Source: Joyebacterum sp964521425
Lineage (GTDB): Bacteria; Joyebacterota; Joyebacteria; Joyebacterales; Joyebacteraceae
Assembly: GCA_964521425.1 (NCBI GenBank)
Contig: CAZFRO010000013.1
Coordinates: forward strand, 3,844 to 67,843
Direction of reading: 5' to 3'
DNA length: 64,000 nt
Shown: positions 34,294-42,172 of the stretch, piece by piece
Layout of the letters: each line of letters starts with the position of its first letter
Position numbering within the stretch: position 1 is the first letter of the stretch
Notes under the pieces: model-generated
Databases searched by the model: none
Told to the model about the DNA's origin: nothing
Seen by the model: only the letters and a program-made list of their open reading frames with translations
Program-made: the position numbers and the translations under genes

Positions 34294-36462
34294 ATGTCTC
34301 ACCACACGAAGCACCACACACAATGCGCCGCGCTCCGAGGTTCCACGCTCTGTGTAATCCGGGACGTTGTCACGACAGGGCTACTGATTGCAGCCGTCGC
34401 AGGCGGCGCGGCGGGCGGCGCGATCCTCCACCACACGCCGCAACAGGCGGTCTCGGCCTGGACAGCCGTTTATGTTGAGTGGACGGTCCAGGGTGGACTG
34501 TCTCTTGATGAGATAGCGACGGCTGACGTGGTCATCGTATCGCTGTCGGCGAGTGGGAGCCAGAGCGAGAGGACCGTGCCACTCGTGCCGGAGCGAGACG
34601 GACTGCGGGGAGAGATCCCTGCCGAGGCTGTACGGAGTCCTGCGGTCGAGTACTTCTTGAGGATAGTCGATGTCGAGGGCGCGGAGAGTACTTTCCCCCC
34701 CGGCGCCCCGGAGGCGGGGGTCTACAGGACCACAGTCTTTGATCTCTCCACGGGAAGTGACCGACTTCCTTCGGATAGCAGTGTAGACACAACCGTGGAA
34801 CTTCTCTCGCCACTTCCGGGAGAGATCGTGCACACGGCGACGCCAGAGATTGCCGGACTCATCGACCCCCCGCTCGAAGATCCCCGGGAAGCGCTGTTCA
34901 TCCTCGACGGCAAGGACTTGACCCACAGCCTTGAAGTGATGAGAGAGCTCTTTGTTGTAACTCTCCCGGACAGCCTTGAGCGAGGCAGTCATACCGCGAC
35001 CTTTGTGGCTCTCACCCCCAGTCGAACGGTTGAGGCGTCATGGGTATTCTTCGTGCACGAGCGAGGCGACGTCGCGGCGGTCGAGGACGGATGGTCGCGA
35101 CCGGAGGAGCCGGGTATCGAGGGTCTCCTTGATCTCTATGGAAGAGTGGAGGTCGGCTGGGCAGCTGTTCTGGCGGAGACAACGGCAGTCGACTCACTTG
35201 ATGTATACCTGCCCTACGAAGAAACAAGCAGACCCAGCTTTGATTTCTACGCCGCAGGTGAGGGGCGTGGGGTGTCTATCCTCGTGACGGCACAGCTCGA
35301 TCCTGTGTACGATGAGGACATCCACTGGCTCGTCTCGGCCGAGGGGCGACGCTATCAACTTGAGGTGGGAGAGGTGTTCCCGGAGTTCACGAGCACGACG
35401 CTCGAGTGGGCGTCGGGCGTGGGTGCCATGGGGGAGATCACACACGGACCAGGGCTCACGCGGGCCGTGGCGATGAGGATGAGCGAGGCCGATACAATTG
35501 GCGGACTCGGCATCTACTCCAGATTCGCGCTCGGGGCACTCGAGAGCATCGAGTGGAGTGAGCGGACGTCCATCACGTTGAGCTATCTCCACACCTTCGA
35601 TCGTGAGGAGTCCGTCAAGGAGGAGCAGCGCCTTGTGGATCCGCTCGCGAACCACGTGCTCGCCTCAGAGGCGCGTGTGGGGTTCGGATCCGGAGGTGTA
35701 GTCGAGATAGAGCTTGGGCGATCCGAAACAAGCGGGGACGGCACATTCAGCGGAAGCGCCGTTCGCGCCGAAGTCGGATGGGTGCGCGACCACAGCAATC
35801 GTGCTCTGCTTCGCTACATTCAATCCGGCAGCGACTTCTACTCGGCAGGAAGTCTGAGATATGATCCCGGCGAACGCGGTCTCGAACTTGAGTACGCATG
35901 GAACGTCATCGGCGTGAAGCTGTCCGGAAGCGGCGGCCTGTTTCGCACGAGCGATCCGGACAGGGGAATCGCACTCGATCGCAGCGAAATGAGATTCTAC
36001 GGCCGGGCAGACGTGATCCGGGAGATCGGGGATGGTTCCCTCAGGAGTTACGGTGTCGCCAGATACGATTTCATCCCGTACGATGCCTACGATTACGACT
36101 ATGCCTACGCGGCCGGCGGAGTGACGTACAGGGTCAGCCGCGTGAGCGCGACGCTGAGTCTCTCGTGGTCGCAAACTGACTCTGATGGGCGCTCGAACAC
36201 GGCAAGCGCTGGAGGCGATGTTCGCCTAACCGTGATACCCGGCAGATTGTCCGTGCGTGGGAGCGCGAGGTGGACCACAGGGGAGAGTGATGACGGCGAC
36301 ACCGACTACGAGCGGGTGAGCTACGCTCTCGTAACGAAACTGACCGGTGGAGAACGGGACGTGCGCGTGGAGTACCGTTATCTGGAGAAGGAGGATGTCG
36401 CCACCCCCGAGCAATCCTACGGCGAGCATGTGCTGAGAATCGCAGTGGGAGCGACCTTCTAG
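34294..36462 (+). CDS. Large outer membrane barrel protein with periplasmic Ig-like domains (putative signal receptor)
   Basis: A 722-residue protein I do not recognise as a named family. It has an N-terminal hydrophobic segment at about residues 25-46 (VVTTGLLIAAVAGGAAGGAI), two Ig/Fn3-like stretches (about 55-150 and 168-254), a linker, then from about 330 to the end alternating amphipathic strands typical of an outer-membrane barrel, closing with RIAVGATF. The 168-254 module (IDPPLEDP, DGKDLT, SWVFFV) resembles the outer domain of the anti-sigma factor encoded 0.6 kb downstream. Ribosome site is weak. A receptor role is inferred from context. Confidence 0.75.
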   Translation: MSHHTKHHTQCAALRGSTLCVIRDVVTTGLLIAAVAGGAAGGAILHHTPQQAVSAWTAVYVEWTVQGGLSLDEIATADVVIVSLSASGSQSERTVPLVPERDGLRGEIPAEAVRSPAVEYFLRIVDVEGAESTFPPGAPEAGVYRTTVFDLSTGSDRLPSDSSVDTTVELLSPLPGEIVHTATPEIAGLIDPPLEDPREALFILDGKDLTHSLEVMRELFVVTLPDSLERGSHTATFVALTPSRTVEASWVFFVHERGDVAAVEDGWSRPEEPGIEGLLDLYGRVEVGWAAVLAETTAVDSLDVYLPYEETSRPSFDFYAAGEGRGVSILVTAQLDPVYDEDIHWLVSAEGRRYQLEVGEVFPEFTSTTLEWASGVGAMGEITHGPGLTRAVAMRMSEADTIGGLGIYSRFALGALESIEWSERTSITLSYLHTFDREESVKEEQRLVDPLANHVLASEARVGFGSGGVVEIELGRSETSGDGTFSGSAVRAEVGWVRDHSNRALLRYIQSGSDFYSAGSLRYDPGERGLELEYAWNVIGVKLSGSGGLFRTSDPDRGIALDRSEMRFYGRADVIREIGDGSLRSYGVARYDFIPYDAYDYDYAYAAGGVTYRVSRVSATLSLSWSQTDSDGRSNTASAGGDVRLTVIPGRLSVRGSARWTTGESDDGDTDYERVSYALVTKLTGGERDVRVEYRYLEKEDVATPEQSYGEHVLRIAVGATF

Positions 36463-36499
36463 CTCGATCATGAAGCGTGGCTCAATATACACCCAGGTG

Positions 36500-36528
36500 G
36501 GAACATCCCAGGAGCGTGGCGGCTCTAA
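36500..36528 (+). promoter_or_regulatory. ECF-type promoter before the sigma factor gene
   Basis: GGAAC at 36500-36504 and TCTAA at 36524-36528, 19 bases apart, close to sigma-E-like ECF promoters. It lies 27 bases before the sigma gene ATG, suggesting autoregulation. The -35 sits in a dyad TGGGA-ACA-TCCCA (36498-36510). Confidence 0.5.
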
Positions 36529-36555
36529 TATGTGAGAGGGGATCGGAGGTCACGG

Positions 36556-37065
36556 ATGGCGAACCCGGAGTTTGAGGAGCTCGTTGTGCTATACGATAAA
36601 CGACTCTTTAACGCCATGTACGCCTACACAGGGGACTACCACCTTGCGCTCGATGTCACGGAAGAGGCCTTCATCAGGGCCTGCCGTGCCTACGGTCGTT
36701 TCCGTGGCGATTCCGATCCGTTCACCTGGCTCTACAGGATAGCCGTCAATGTCTTCAAGAAGCGCTATCGAAAAGAAAAACGCCGGGCAGAGCTTCTCGC
36801 TCAACACCATGAGGCGGAGCCGCCCGAGACCATCGAGCACTCCACTCCCGAGACCCAGGCTCTCGCAGCGGAACGTGCAGGGCTTGTGAGGAAGGCGATC
36901 AGTTCGCTTCCGGATACTAATAGAGATGTGATAACGCTTCGCTACATCGACGGTATGACATACGAGGAGATTGCTAGAGCGACAGCCGTATCGATCAGCA
37001 CTGTGAAGTCGAGGATATCGCGCTCGAAGAAGATGCTCGCAGATCTGCTCGAGGACGACATCTGA
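36556..37065 (+). CDS. ECF-type RNA polymerase sigma factor
   Basis: A 169-residue sigma-70 of the extracytoplasmic function type. Region 2 is at about residues 5-75 (FEELVVLYDKRLFNAMYAYT, then HLALDVTEEAFIRACRAYGR and PFTWLYRIAVN) and region 4 at about 110-165 (LPDTNRDVITLRYIDGMTYE, STVKSRISRSKKML). ATG 36556 is six bases after GGAGG; an upstream GTG at 36532 is less likely. The anti-sigma gene follows 21 bases later. Confidence 0.94.
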   Translation: MANPEFEELVVLYDKRLFNAMYAYTGDYHLALDVTEEAFIRACRAYGRFRGDSDPFTWLYRIAVNVFKKRYRKEKRRAELLAQHHEAEPPETIEHSTPETQALAAERAGLVRKAISSLPDTNRDVITLRYIDGMTYEEIARATAVSISTVKSRISRSKKMLADLLEDDI

Positions 37066-37086
37066 CAGAATGGCGAGGGCCGTAAG

Positions 37087-37695
37087 ATGAATGCGAAGAA
37101 CTCACGAAGACGAGGCGCCAGGAACGGCGACGGGGACAGCGAACACATCGAGCGGCTCCTTGGGGAACTTGAGCCGGTCGAGCTTCCACCGTTCTTCAGA
37201 AGCCGATTGCTGGCACGGATCCGGAGAGAAGAGAAACGCCCATCCTGGATTGACGCAGTCACCGGGAGGAATGTCGGCTGGGGTGTTGCCGCAGCCTGCG
37301 TGGTGGCGCTACTTCTTGTCGTTGTTCACTTCAACAGGCCACCGGTGCCGACGGGGACCGACCCCCTCTTCGCAGGAGCCGGCGCCACCGCGATCAGCCC
37401 ACTCATGCCCGTGGACAGCTCCTTCGTAAGCGCAGGAGACGTCCAGATTCTGGCATCGATCGATCCACCTATCAAAGGTGGACTCATAAGGCTGTTCGTT
37501 GACGACAGGGATGTGACGGGGCTGGCCGAGGTGGCGGGAAGCTATGTCATGTACTCACCCGCCGAGAAACTGGCCGAAGGCGAGCACATTGTCAGCATTC
37601 AGGTACGGGACGCATCAGGCGCTATTCTGAGAGACGTCTCGTGGCTCTTCAATACGGTGAACGGGAACAGCAAGAGACCCGACGAGCGCGTGTAG
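37087..37695 (+). CDS. Putative membrane anti-sigma factor with Ig-like outer domain
   Basis: A 202-residue single-pass protein. The cytoplasmic N-terminus (about 1-60) has a helical anti-sigma-like segment HIERLLGELEPVELPPFFRS but no zinc motif. One membrane helix lies at about 63-81. The periplasmic part (about 105-190) has IDPPIKGG, DDRDVT and SWLF in the same order and spacing as a domain in the barrel protein encoded upstream. Position after an ECF sigma gene supports the anti-sigma role; sequence alone does not prove it. Confidence 0.78.
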   Translation: MNAKNSRRRGARNGDGDSEHIERLLGELEPVELPPFFRSRLLARIRREEKRPSWIDAVTGRNVGWGVAAACVVALLLVVVHFNRPPVPTGTDPLFAGAGATAISPLMPVDSSFVSAGDVQILASIDPPIKGGLIRLFVDDRDVTGLAEVAGSYVMYSPAEKLAEGEHIVSIQVRDASGAILRDVSWLFNTVNGNSKRPDERV

Positions 37696-37775
37696 TGCGC
37701 GTAGGCCTAAGGGCAGGCCACCCGCGACCGAATCTGCGAGAGGGCCGGCTCAAGGTCGAACGAGGAGGATACATC

Positions 37776-39890
37776 ATGAAACGGAGACACATCTTGTCCG
37801 GGGCACGGAGGGGGAATGTGCCACCGTACATCGTTCTGGCGACTGCGGTCATGATGCTCTGCCTGTCGGCGGCGCCACTGTTGGCCGACGAGGGGTTGAG
37901 CGTTCTCGTATCGCCAAACAGGGCGGCAGCGCTTCCCGATGGCTCCGTGCAATTCACGGCAATGGTGCTCGATGAGAACGGCGACGAGGTTGCCGCTGAG
38001 CTAGCCTGGAGCATCATCCCGCCACGCCTTGGCCGGATCACACCGGACGGCCTCTTCACATCCGTGGGGACAGACGGGAGAGGCGTCGTCAGGGTAGTCG
38101 CTACGCACGGGCGGGAGATGGGGGCAGGGCACGCGGTTGTGGAGGTCGGAGGGGAAACACCGCTTCAGCTCTCCGTGGTGGTGCGTCCTCCGTCGGACGC
38201 TTTCGCACAGGGAGAGACAGGCGAGTTCGACGCCATCGTCACCGATCCCGCGACTGGTGTTGTCGTGCCGGCCGACCTCACGTGGATGATTGTCCCCGAC
38301 CATCTGGGGTCGATCGATGCGGTGGGTCTCTTTGTGGCATCAGAAGAGACAGGCGCCGGTCGGATTGTGGTCCGCGCACTTTATGAAGGTCGAGAGGGTC
38401 TGGGAGACGCCGGCGTCGTGGTCGGTGACGCGAGCGGGCCCGGCATCAAGGTCCACGTGATTCCCCGCCACGCCCTCTTGCGTCCCGGGGAGGAAAATCA
38501 GTTCGAGGCTCGCGTGACGGATTCCTCAGGCGACCCGCTTGATGTGGAGGTCGACTGGTCGATCATTCCCGCGAGGCTCGGTGTCATAGACTATGAAGGC
38601 CTCTTCACCGCGGGCCGCGAGGACGGAGTAGGACGCGTCATCGCGACCGTTGTGACAGAGATCGGTCCCGTCCGTGGCCTGGCACTGGTGGAGGTGAAGC
38701 GGCCGGGGCCCGGAGGAGTCAGGATCGTTCTCACACCAGGGCAGGTGGCCCTGGCGCCCGAGGGCGATGTTCAGTTTGAAGCAACCGTCATGGGTCCCGA
38801 GGGGGATGAGCTGGAGATCCCTGTCGACTGGAGGGTCCGTCCGGACTGGCTTGGGAGCATCACAGCCGACGGGTTCTTCACGGCGTCCGCCGAGTATCCT
38901 GAGCCACCCGCGAACGGTGGGTGGATAGGAGGTGTCGTTGCCTCGATTGAAACCGGTGACGGCATGGTGGCGGAAGTGGCGCGCGTGCTCATCCGAGAGA
39001 ATGGCCCGCCACTGAGGCTTGACATCAGGCCTCATCGGCCGCGTGTTGCTCCCGGTGACGACGTTCAATTCGAGACTGAGGTGGTGGAGGCCGATGATTC
39101 AATTGACTGGACCAACGAGTGGGCCGTCTTCCCTGAGAATCTCGGCACCATCACCCCGGAAGGTCTCTTCACCGCCAACCCGGCATTCGGCGACCCCAGC
39201 TCCGGAGAGTTCGGGCCACACGAAGGTGTCGTCGCCGCACGCGCGACTCTGTCCGACGGGTCCATTCTGACCGACCTGGCTCATATGAGAGTCCGACTGC
39301 CCGGACAGCCTGTCAGGATCCGTGTGACACCGGTCTACGCTGTGGTCCCACTTGGCGAGACGCGGCAGTTTGATGCGACCGTCATCGGTCCCGGCGGAGA
39401 TCCGCTGGAGGCGCCGGTCACGTGGCGGGTGGCGCCCGAAATGCTCGGGACCATATCACCGGACGGTGTCTTCACGGCCGCCGATCTGCCGATAGATCCA
39501 GGGGAATGGCAGAGGCCTCACGGTCACATCATCGCTGAGGTCAGAGCTCCAGGTGGACGCGTCTTCCGTGGCGTGGCCGTCGTCGTGCTCGATCTCCCCG
39601 ATCCGGAGATTCGTGTCCGTGTGACACCACGGTCGGCGACGCTTGCGCCCGGTGAATCGATTGGGTTCAGCGCGGAAGTGTTCGATATGGAGGGCGTCCC
39701 TGTTGAGCTGCCCGTTCTATGGCATGTCACAGACGCGGCGGTGGGTGCTATCGGACCGGACGGCATCTTCACTGCCTCGAACTCGGCGCCGCCGGGTGGG
39801 TGGCACAAGACGCGTGTCCTGGCTGGTGTGATCTTCGGTGGGCGTACGTACTGGGATTTCGCAACCGTCCGCGTCGTGGCGGAACCGTAG
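37776..39890 (+). CDS. Secreted protein of seven bacterial Ig-like (BIG2-type) repeats
   Basis: A 704-residue secreted protein. After an N-terminal signal (hydrophobic run IVLATAVMMLCLSAAPLLAD) come seven repeats of 85-105 residues. Each has a Val/Pro-rich first strand, a QFxAxVxD strand, and the hallmark LGxIxxxGLFTA (LGRITPDGLFTS, LGSIDAVGLFVA, LGVIDYEGLFTA, LGSITADGFFTA, LGTITPEGLFTA, LGTISPDGVFTA, VGAIGPDGIFTA). No membrane anchor or sorting tail is seen. ATG 37776 follows GAGGAGG. Such repeats usually serve as stalks or adhesins; here it lies in the sigma/anti-sigma operon. Confidence 0.88.
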   Translation: MKRRHILSGARRGNVPPYIVLATAVMMLCLSAAPLLADEGLSVLVSPNRAAALPDGSVQFTAMVLDENGDEVAAELAWSIIPPRLGRITPDGLFTSVGTDGRGVVRVVATHGREMGAGHAVVEVGGETPLQLSVVVRPPSDAFAQGETGEFDAIVTDPATGVVVPADLTWMIVPDHLGSIDAVGLFVASEETGAGRIVVRALYEGREGLGDAGVVVGDASGPGIKVHVIPRHALLRPGEENQFEARVTDSSGDPLDVEVDWSIIPARLGVIDYEGLFTAGREDGVGRVIATVVTEIGPVRGLALVEVKRPGPGGVRIVLTPGQVALAPEGDVQFEATVMGPEGDELEIPVDWRVRPDWLGSITADGFFTASAEYPEPPANGGWIGGVVASIETGDGMVAEVARVLIRENGPPLRLDIRPHRPRVAPGDDVQFETEVVEADDSIDWTNEWAVFPENLGTITPEGLFTANPAFGDPSSGEFGPHEGVVAARATLSDGSILTDLAHMRVRLPGQPVRIRVTPVYAVVPLGETRQFDATVIGPGGDPLEAPVTWRVAPEMLGTISPDGVFTAADLPIDPGEWQRPHGHIIAEVRAPGGRVFRGVAVVVLDLPDPEIRVRVTPRSATLAPGESIGFSAEVFDMEGVPVELPVLWHVTDAAVGAIGPDGIFTASNSAPPGGWHKTRVLAGVIFGGRTYWDFATVRVVAEP

Positions 39891-39921
39891 CGGGTCAAGC
39901 CGGATAGACCGCAATTGACAG

Positions 39922-39946
39922 GTCCAGGGGGCAGAGGCCCCCGGAC
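39922..39946 (+). terminator. Intercistronic hairpin, possible attenuator
   Basis: GTCC-A-GGGGGC, loop AGAG, GCCCCC-GGAC: a 10-base stem with one bulge. It lies between the Ig-repeat gene and the lipoprotein gene, without a T-run, so it may lower rather than stop downstream transcription. Confidence 0.6.
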
Positions 39947-39963
39947 AAGAGAGGGGTCTCCTG

Positions 39964-41409
39964 TTGACGAGACGCTTAGCTCAAGCGCTTGTCCTGGTGA
40001 CGGCAACGGCCGTCGCCATGGCAGGGTGCAGTGCGAGCCGGCCACACGGTAAGGGCATCGAGCAGCTTCCCCTTGAGCCCGTGTGTACCGTCGTGGAAGG
40101 ACAGGCCGCGAGGTTCTGGTCCGAGGCGCAGGACGGTTGGTGGCAGGAGGGTGGGAGCATGCTCCTGGTCGGCCGGTCCGAGGAAGAGTCTGGTCCTGCC
40201 GGGGCGCTTGCCGCCGCCTGCCGTGATGCGGCTCCTTCAGTTCTGGATCTCCTTGCCAGGCGCGGAGTCAGCTACTCCGATGAACGACGGCGCGAGATTG
40301 AGGAAGGGCTCGCTCAGTCGCTGGCATCCGAAGGCTCTGCCACGTTCCCTCGCGCAGGCATCAACAGAGACATCATTGAACACTGCACCCGTGAGCCCGG
40401 CTCTGCTGGACACTGGCGGAGCAGAGTCCTCATCGAATACCCGATAGCCTATCTTCGAGGCGACGCCAGTAACGTCGAGTGGGAGAGGGACAAGCTCGCC
40501 CGCGAGGCCGCGACACTAGTCGAGTCCGCTGAGGGATTCTTCGACGAGGGCCTCTGGCTTGAGGGGCAGAGCGAGCTGTCGCGGGCTACTCTCGCGTATG
40601 AAGCGATGGGGCTTCCTGTGGCCGGCGTGCCTCGGGATATCGTGATACAGAAGACCGTCGATCGCATCACAGAGGCAACCGCTCAGGGTCTCACGATTGA
40701 ACCGGATGTAGCGACCGCGCCGCTCATCATCCGTGCAGGTGAGACCGTGGAGATACGGTTCCGGTTGACCTTCGTGTGGAATGAAGTCCGAGTTCCCGCG
40801 GTCGGTGTGCCGGTGGCGTTCGAGGATCCCGAGTGGGGCGTGATCGTGCGGTCCGATCGAGTGAGTGGGTCTGAAGGCACCGCCTCCGTTACCATACAGG
40901 CGGCGGAGACGAGAGGACCGGGAGAGATACACGCCCACATTGACCGGACCGCTCTCAAGACCACATCCGTCCACCGTCTCACGCACTTCATTGCAGACGA
41001 TTCATCCGGGGCGAGTGTGAAGGTTCAGGTTATCCCTGAGCGCGGAGTGAGTGTATGCCTGGACCTGGAGACTGTTGATGCTCCGGCAGCGCGACGAGTG
41101 ATAGACGCGTTCGGTCTGGCTCTCAGCCGATACGGTTGCACTCTGGAACTGTGCGGGCCGGGGACCGACATCATTGTGAGAGGGGAACTCATTACGAGCA
41201 TCGTCACGTCAAGCGACGGGGGCGAGCAGATCCTGGCCGTGCTCGGTGCGGAGGCATTCGACCAAAGGACCGCCGCCACGATAGCTCGTACCACCGTAAG
41301 AGTCGAGTTGCCATGGCGAGAGGACAGAAGGGAATCGGAGGCGCTTGCGTCTCGAGAGGTTGGGAGACTGCTGGCGGTCTATCTGGAATCGCGGATCATG
41401 CCGGACTAG
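39964..41409 (+). CDS. Lipoprotein of unknown function
   Basis: A 481-residue lipoprotein: signal and lipobox VAMAGC with Cys at residue 22, so outer-membrane anchored. The first half is helical (about 50-230), followed by an Ig-like beta region (about 235-330, RAGETVEIRFRLTFVWNEVR then AVGVPVAFEDPEWG) and a C-terminal alpha-beta part with DLETVDAPAARRVIDAFGLA. It starts at TTG 39964 after GAGGGG. I recognise no family. It ends the sigma/anti-sigma gene block and overlaps the convergent lipoprotein gene by 14 bases. Confidence 0.75.
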   Translation: MTRRLAQALVLVTATAVAMAGCSASRPHGKGIEQLPLEPVCTVVEGQAARFWSEAQDGWWQEGGSMLLVGRSEEESGPAGALAAACRDAAPSVLDLLARRGVSYSDERRREIEEGLAQSLASEGSATFPRAGINRDIIEHCTREPGSAGHWRSRVLIEYPIAYLRGDASNVEWERDKLAREAATLVESAEGFFDEGLWLEGQSELSRATLAYEAMGLPVAGVPRDIVIQKTVDRITEATAQGLTIEPDVATAPLIIRAGETVEIRFRLTFVWNEVRVPAVGVPVAFEDPEWGVIVRSDRVSGSEGTASVTIQAAETRGPGEIHAHIDRTALKTTSVHRLTHFIADDSSGASVKVQVIPERGVSVCLDLETVDAPAARRVIDAFGLALSRYGCTLELCGPGTDIIVRGELITSIVTSSDGGEQILAVLGAEAFDQRTAATIARTTVRVELPWREDRRESEALASREVGRLLAVYLESRIMPD

Positions 41410-42166
41410 CGACCGTATCTGCCACTGTGAGTTCGAACAGGCTGAGCGTGTCGTAGTATGAGACCGTGAAGTACCCCCACCCGCCGCCCGTGATGTTCCC
41501 GTCGACTCCACTGCCAGGATATGGTCCCGCCACGGCCACGACCCTGCCTTCAAGCTCACCTGCGAGAGTGATAACAAGAGGCTCGAATACCGCGGTCGTA
41601 TCGGTAGTCGTCTGCGACAGAACAAGGGAATCGCCACGCGCCCCTGTGATCACGCACTCCACTTTGTAGTAGTCAGTGTCCGCCGCATTTGCCCACTCCA
41701 CGAACAGCGTATCCCCAAGAGACACACCGCCCGGCTGGACAACACTGAACGGCCCCGGGACCGGCTCCCTAGCCGTCGCGAACCCCCACTCTGTCGTTAC
41801 CTTGAGCGTACAGACCTGGCCGTTCTGCCAGATGGTCGAGTCTTCCTCGAGCGTCGCCACGAGTCCGAGAGGATCGCCGACGGTAATCTCCGAGACGGAG
41901 CGGTCACTCACGGACACAATAAATATCCCGGGAAGCGGATCAGACGTACAGAAGACCCTGACCGATGTGTGGACTCCACCTTCGAGTCGGGTCTCAAGAA
42001 CGCTCGCGCCAATGAAGGGGTCACCTTCATTCTCGTCTGTGGGGCAGACGATATCGTCGCTGCACCCGACGAGAAGAGCCGCCGCGAGAAGGACCAGCGT
42101 GAGGAAAACCGCACCACTGGACGCCACCTTGGACCATGCGCGTGTCGTCTCTCTCGATGAACCCAT
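41396..42166 (-). CDS. Lipoprotein of unknown function
   Basis: About 256 residues. A long hydrophobic signal and lipobox ALLVGC give a lipid anchor; the mature part (DDIVCPTDENEGDPFIG onward) is beta-rich with an Fn3/Ig-like segment (GDTLFVEWANAADTDYYKVE). ATG 42166 is preceded by GGAG at nine bases, which lies in the end of the upstream decarboxylase gene, so the genes are co-transcribed. Family not recognised. Confidence 0.75.
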   Translation of the reverse strand: MGSSRETTRAWSKVASSGAVFLTLVLLAAALLVGCSDDIVCPTDENEGDPFIGASVLETRLEGGVHTSVRVFCTSDPLPGIFIVSVSDRSVSEITVGDPLGLVATLEEDSTIWQNGQVCTLKVTTEWGFATAREPVPGPFSVVQPGGVSLGDTLFVEWANAADTDYYKVECVITGARGDSLVLSQTTTDTTAVFEPLVITLAGELEGRVVAVAGPYPGSGVDGNITGGGWGYFTVSYYDTLSLFELTVADTVASPA

Positions 42167-42172
42167 CACGGC

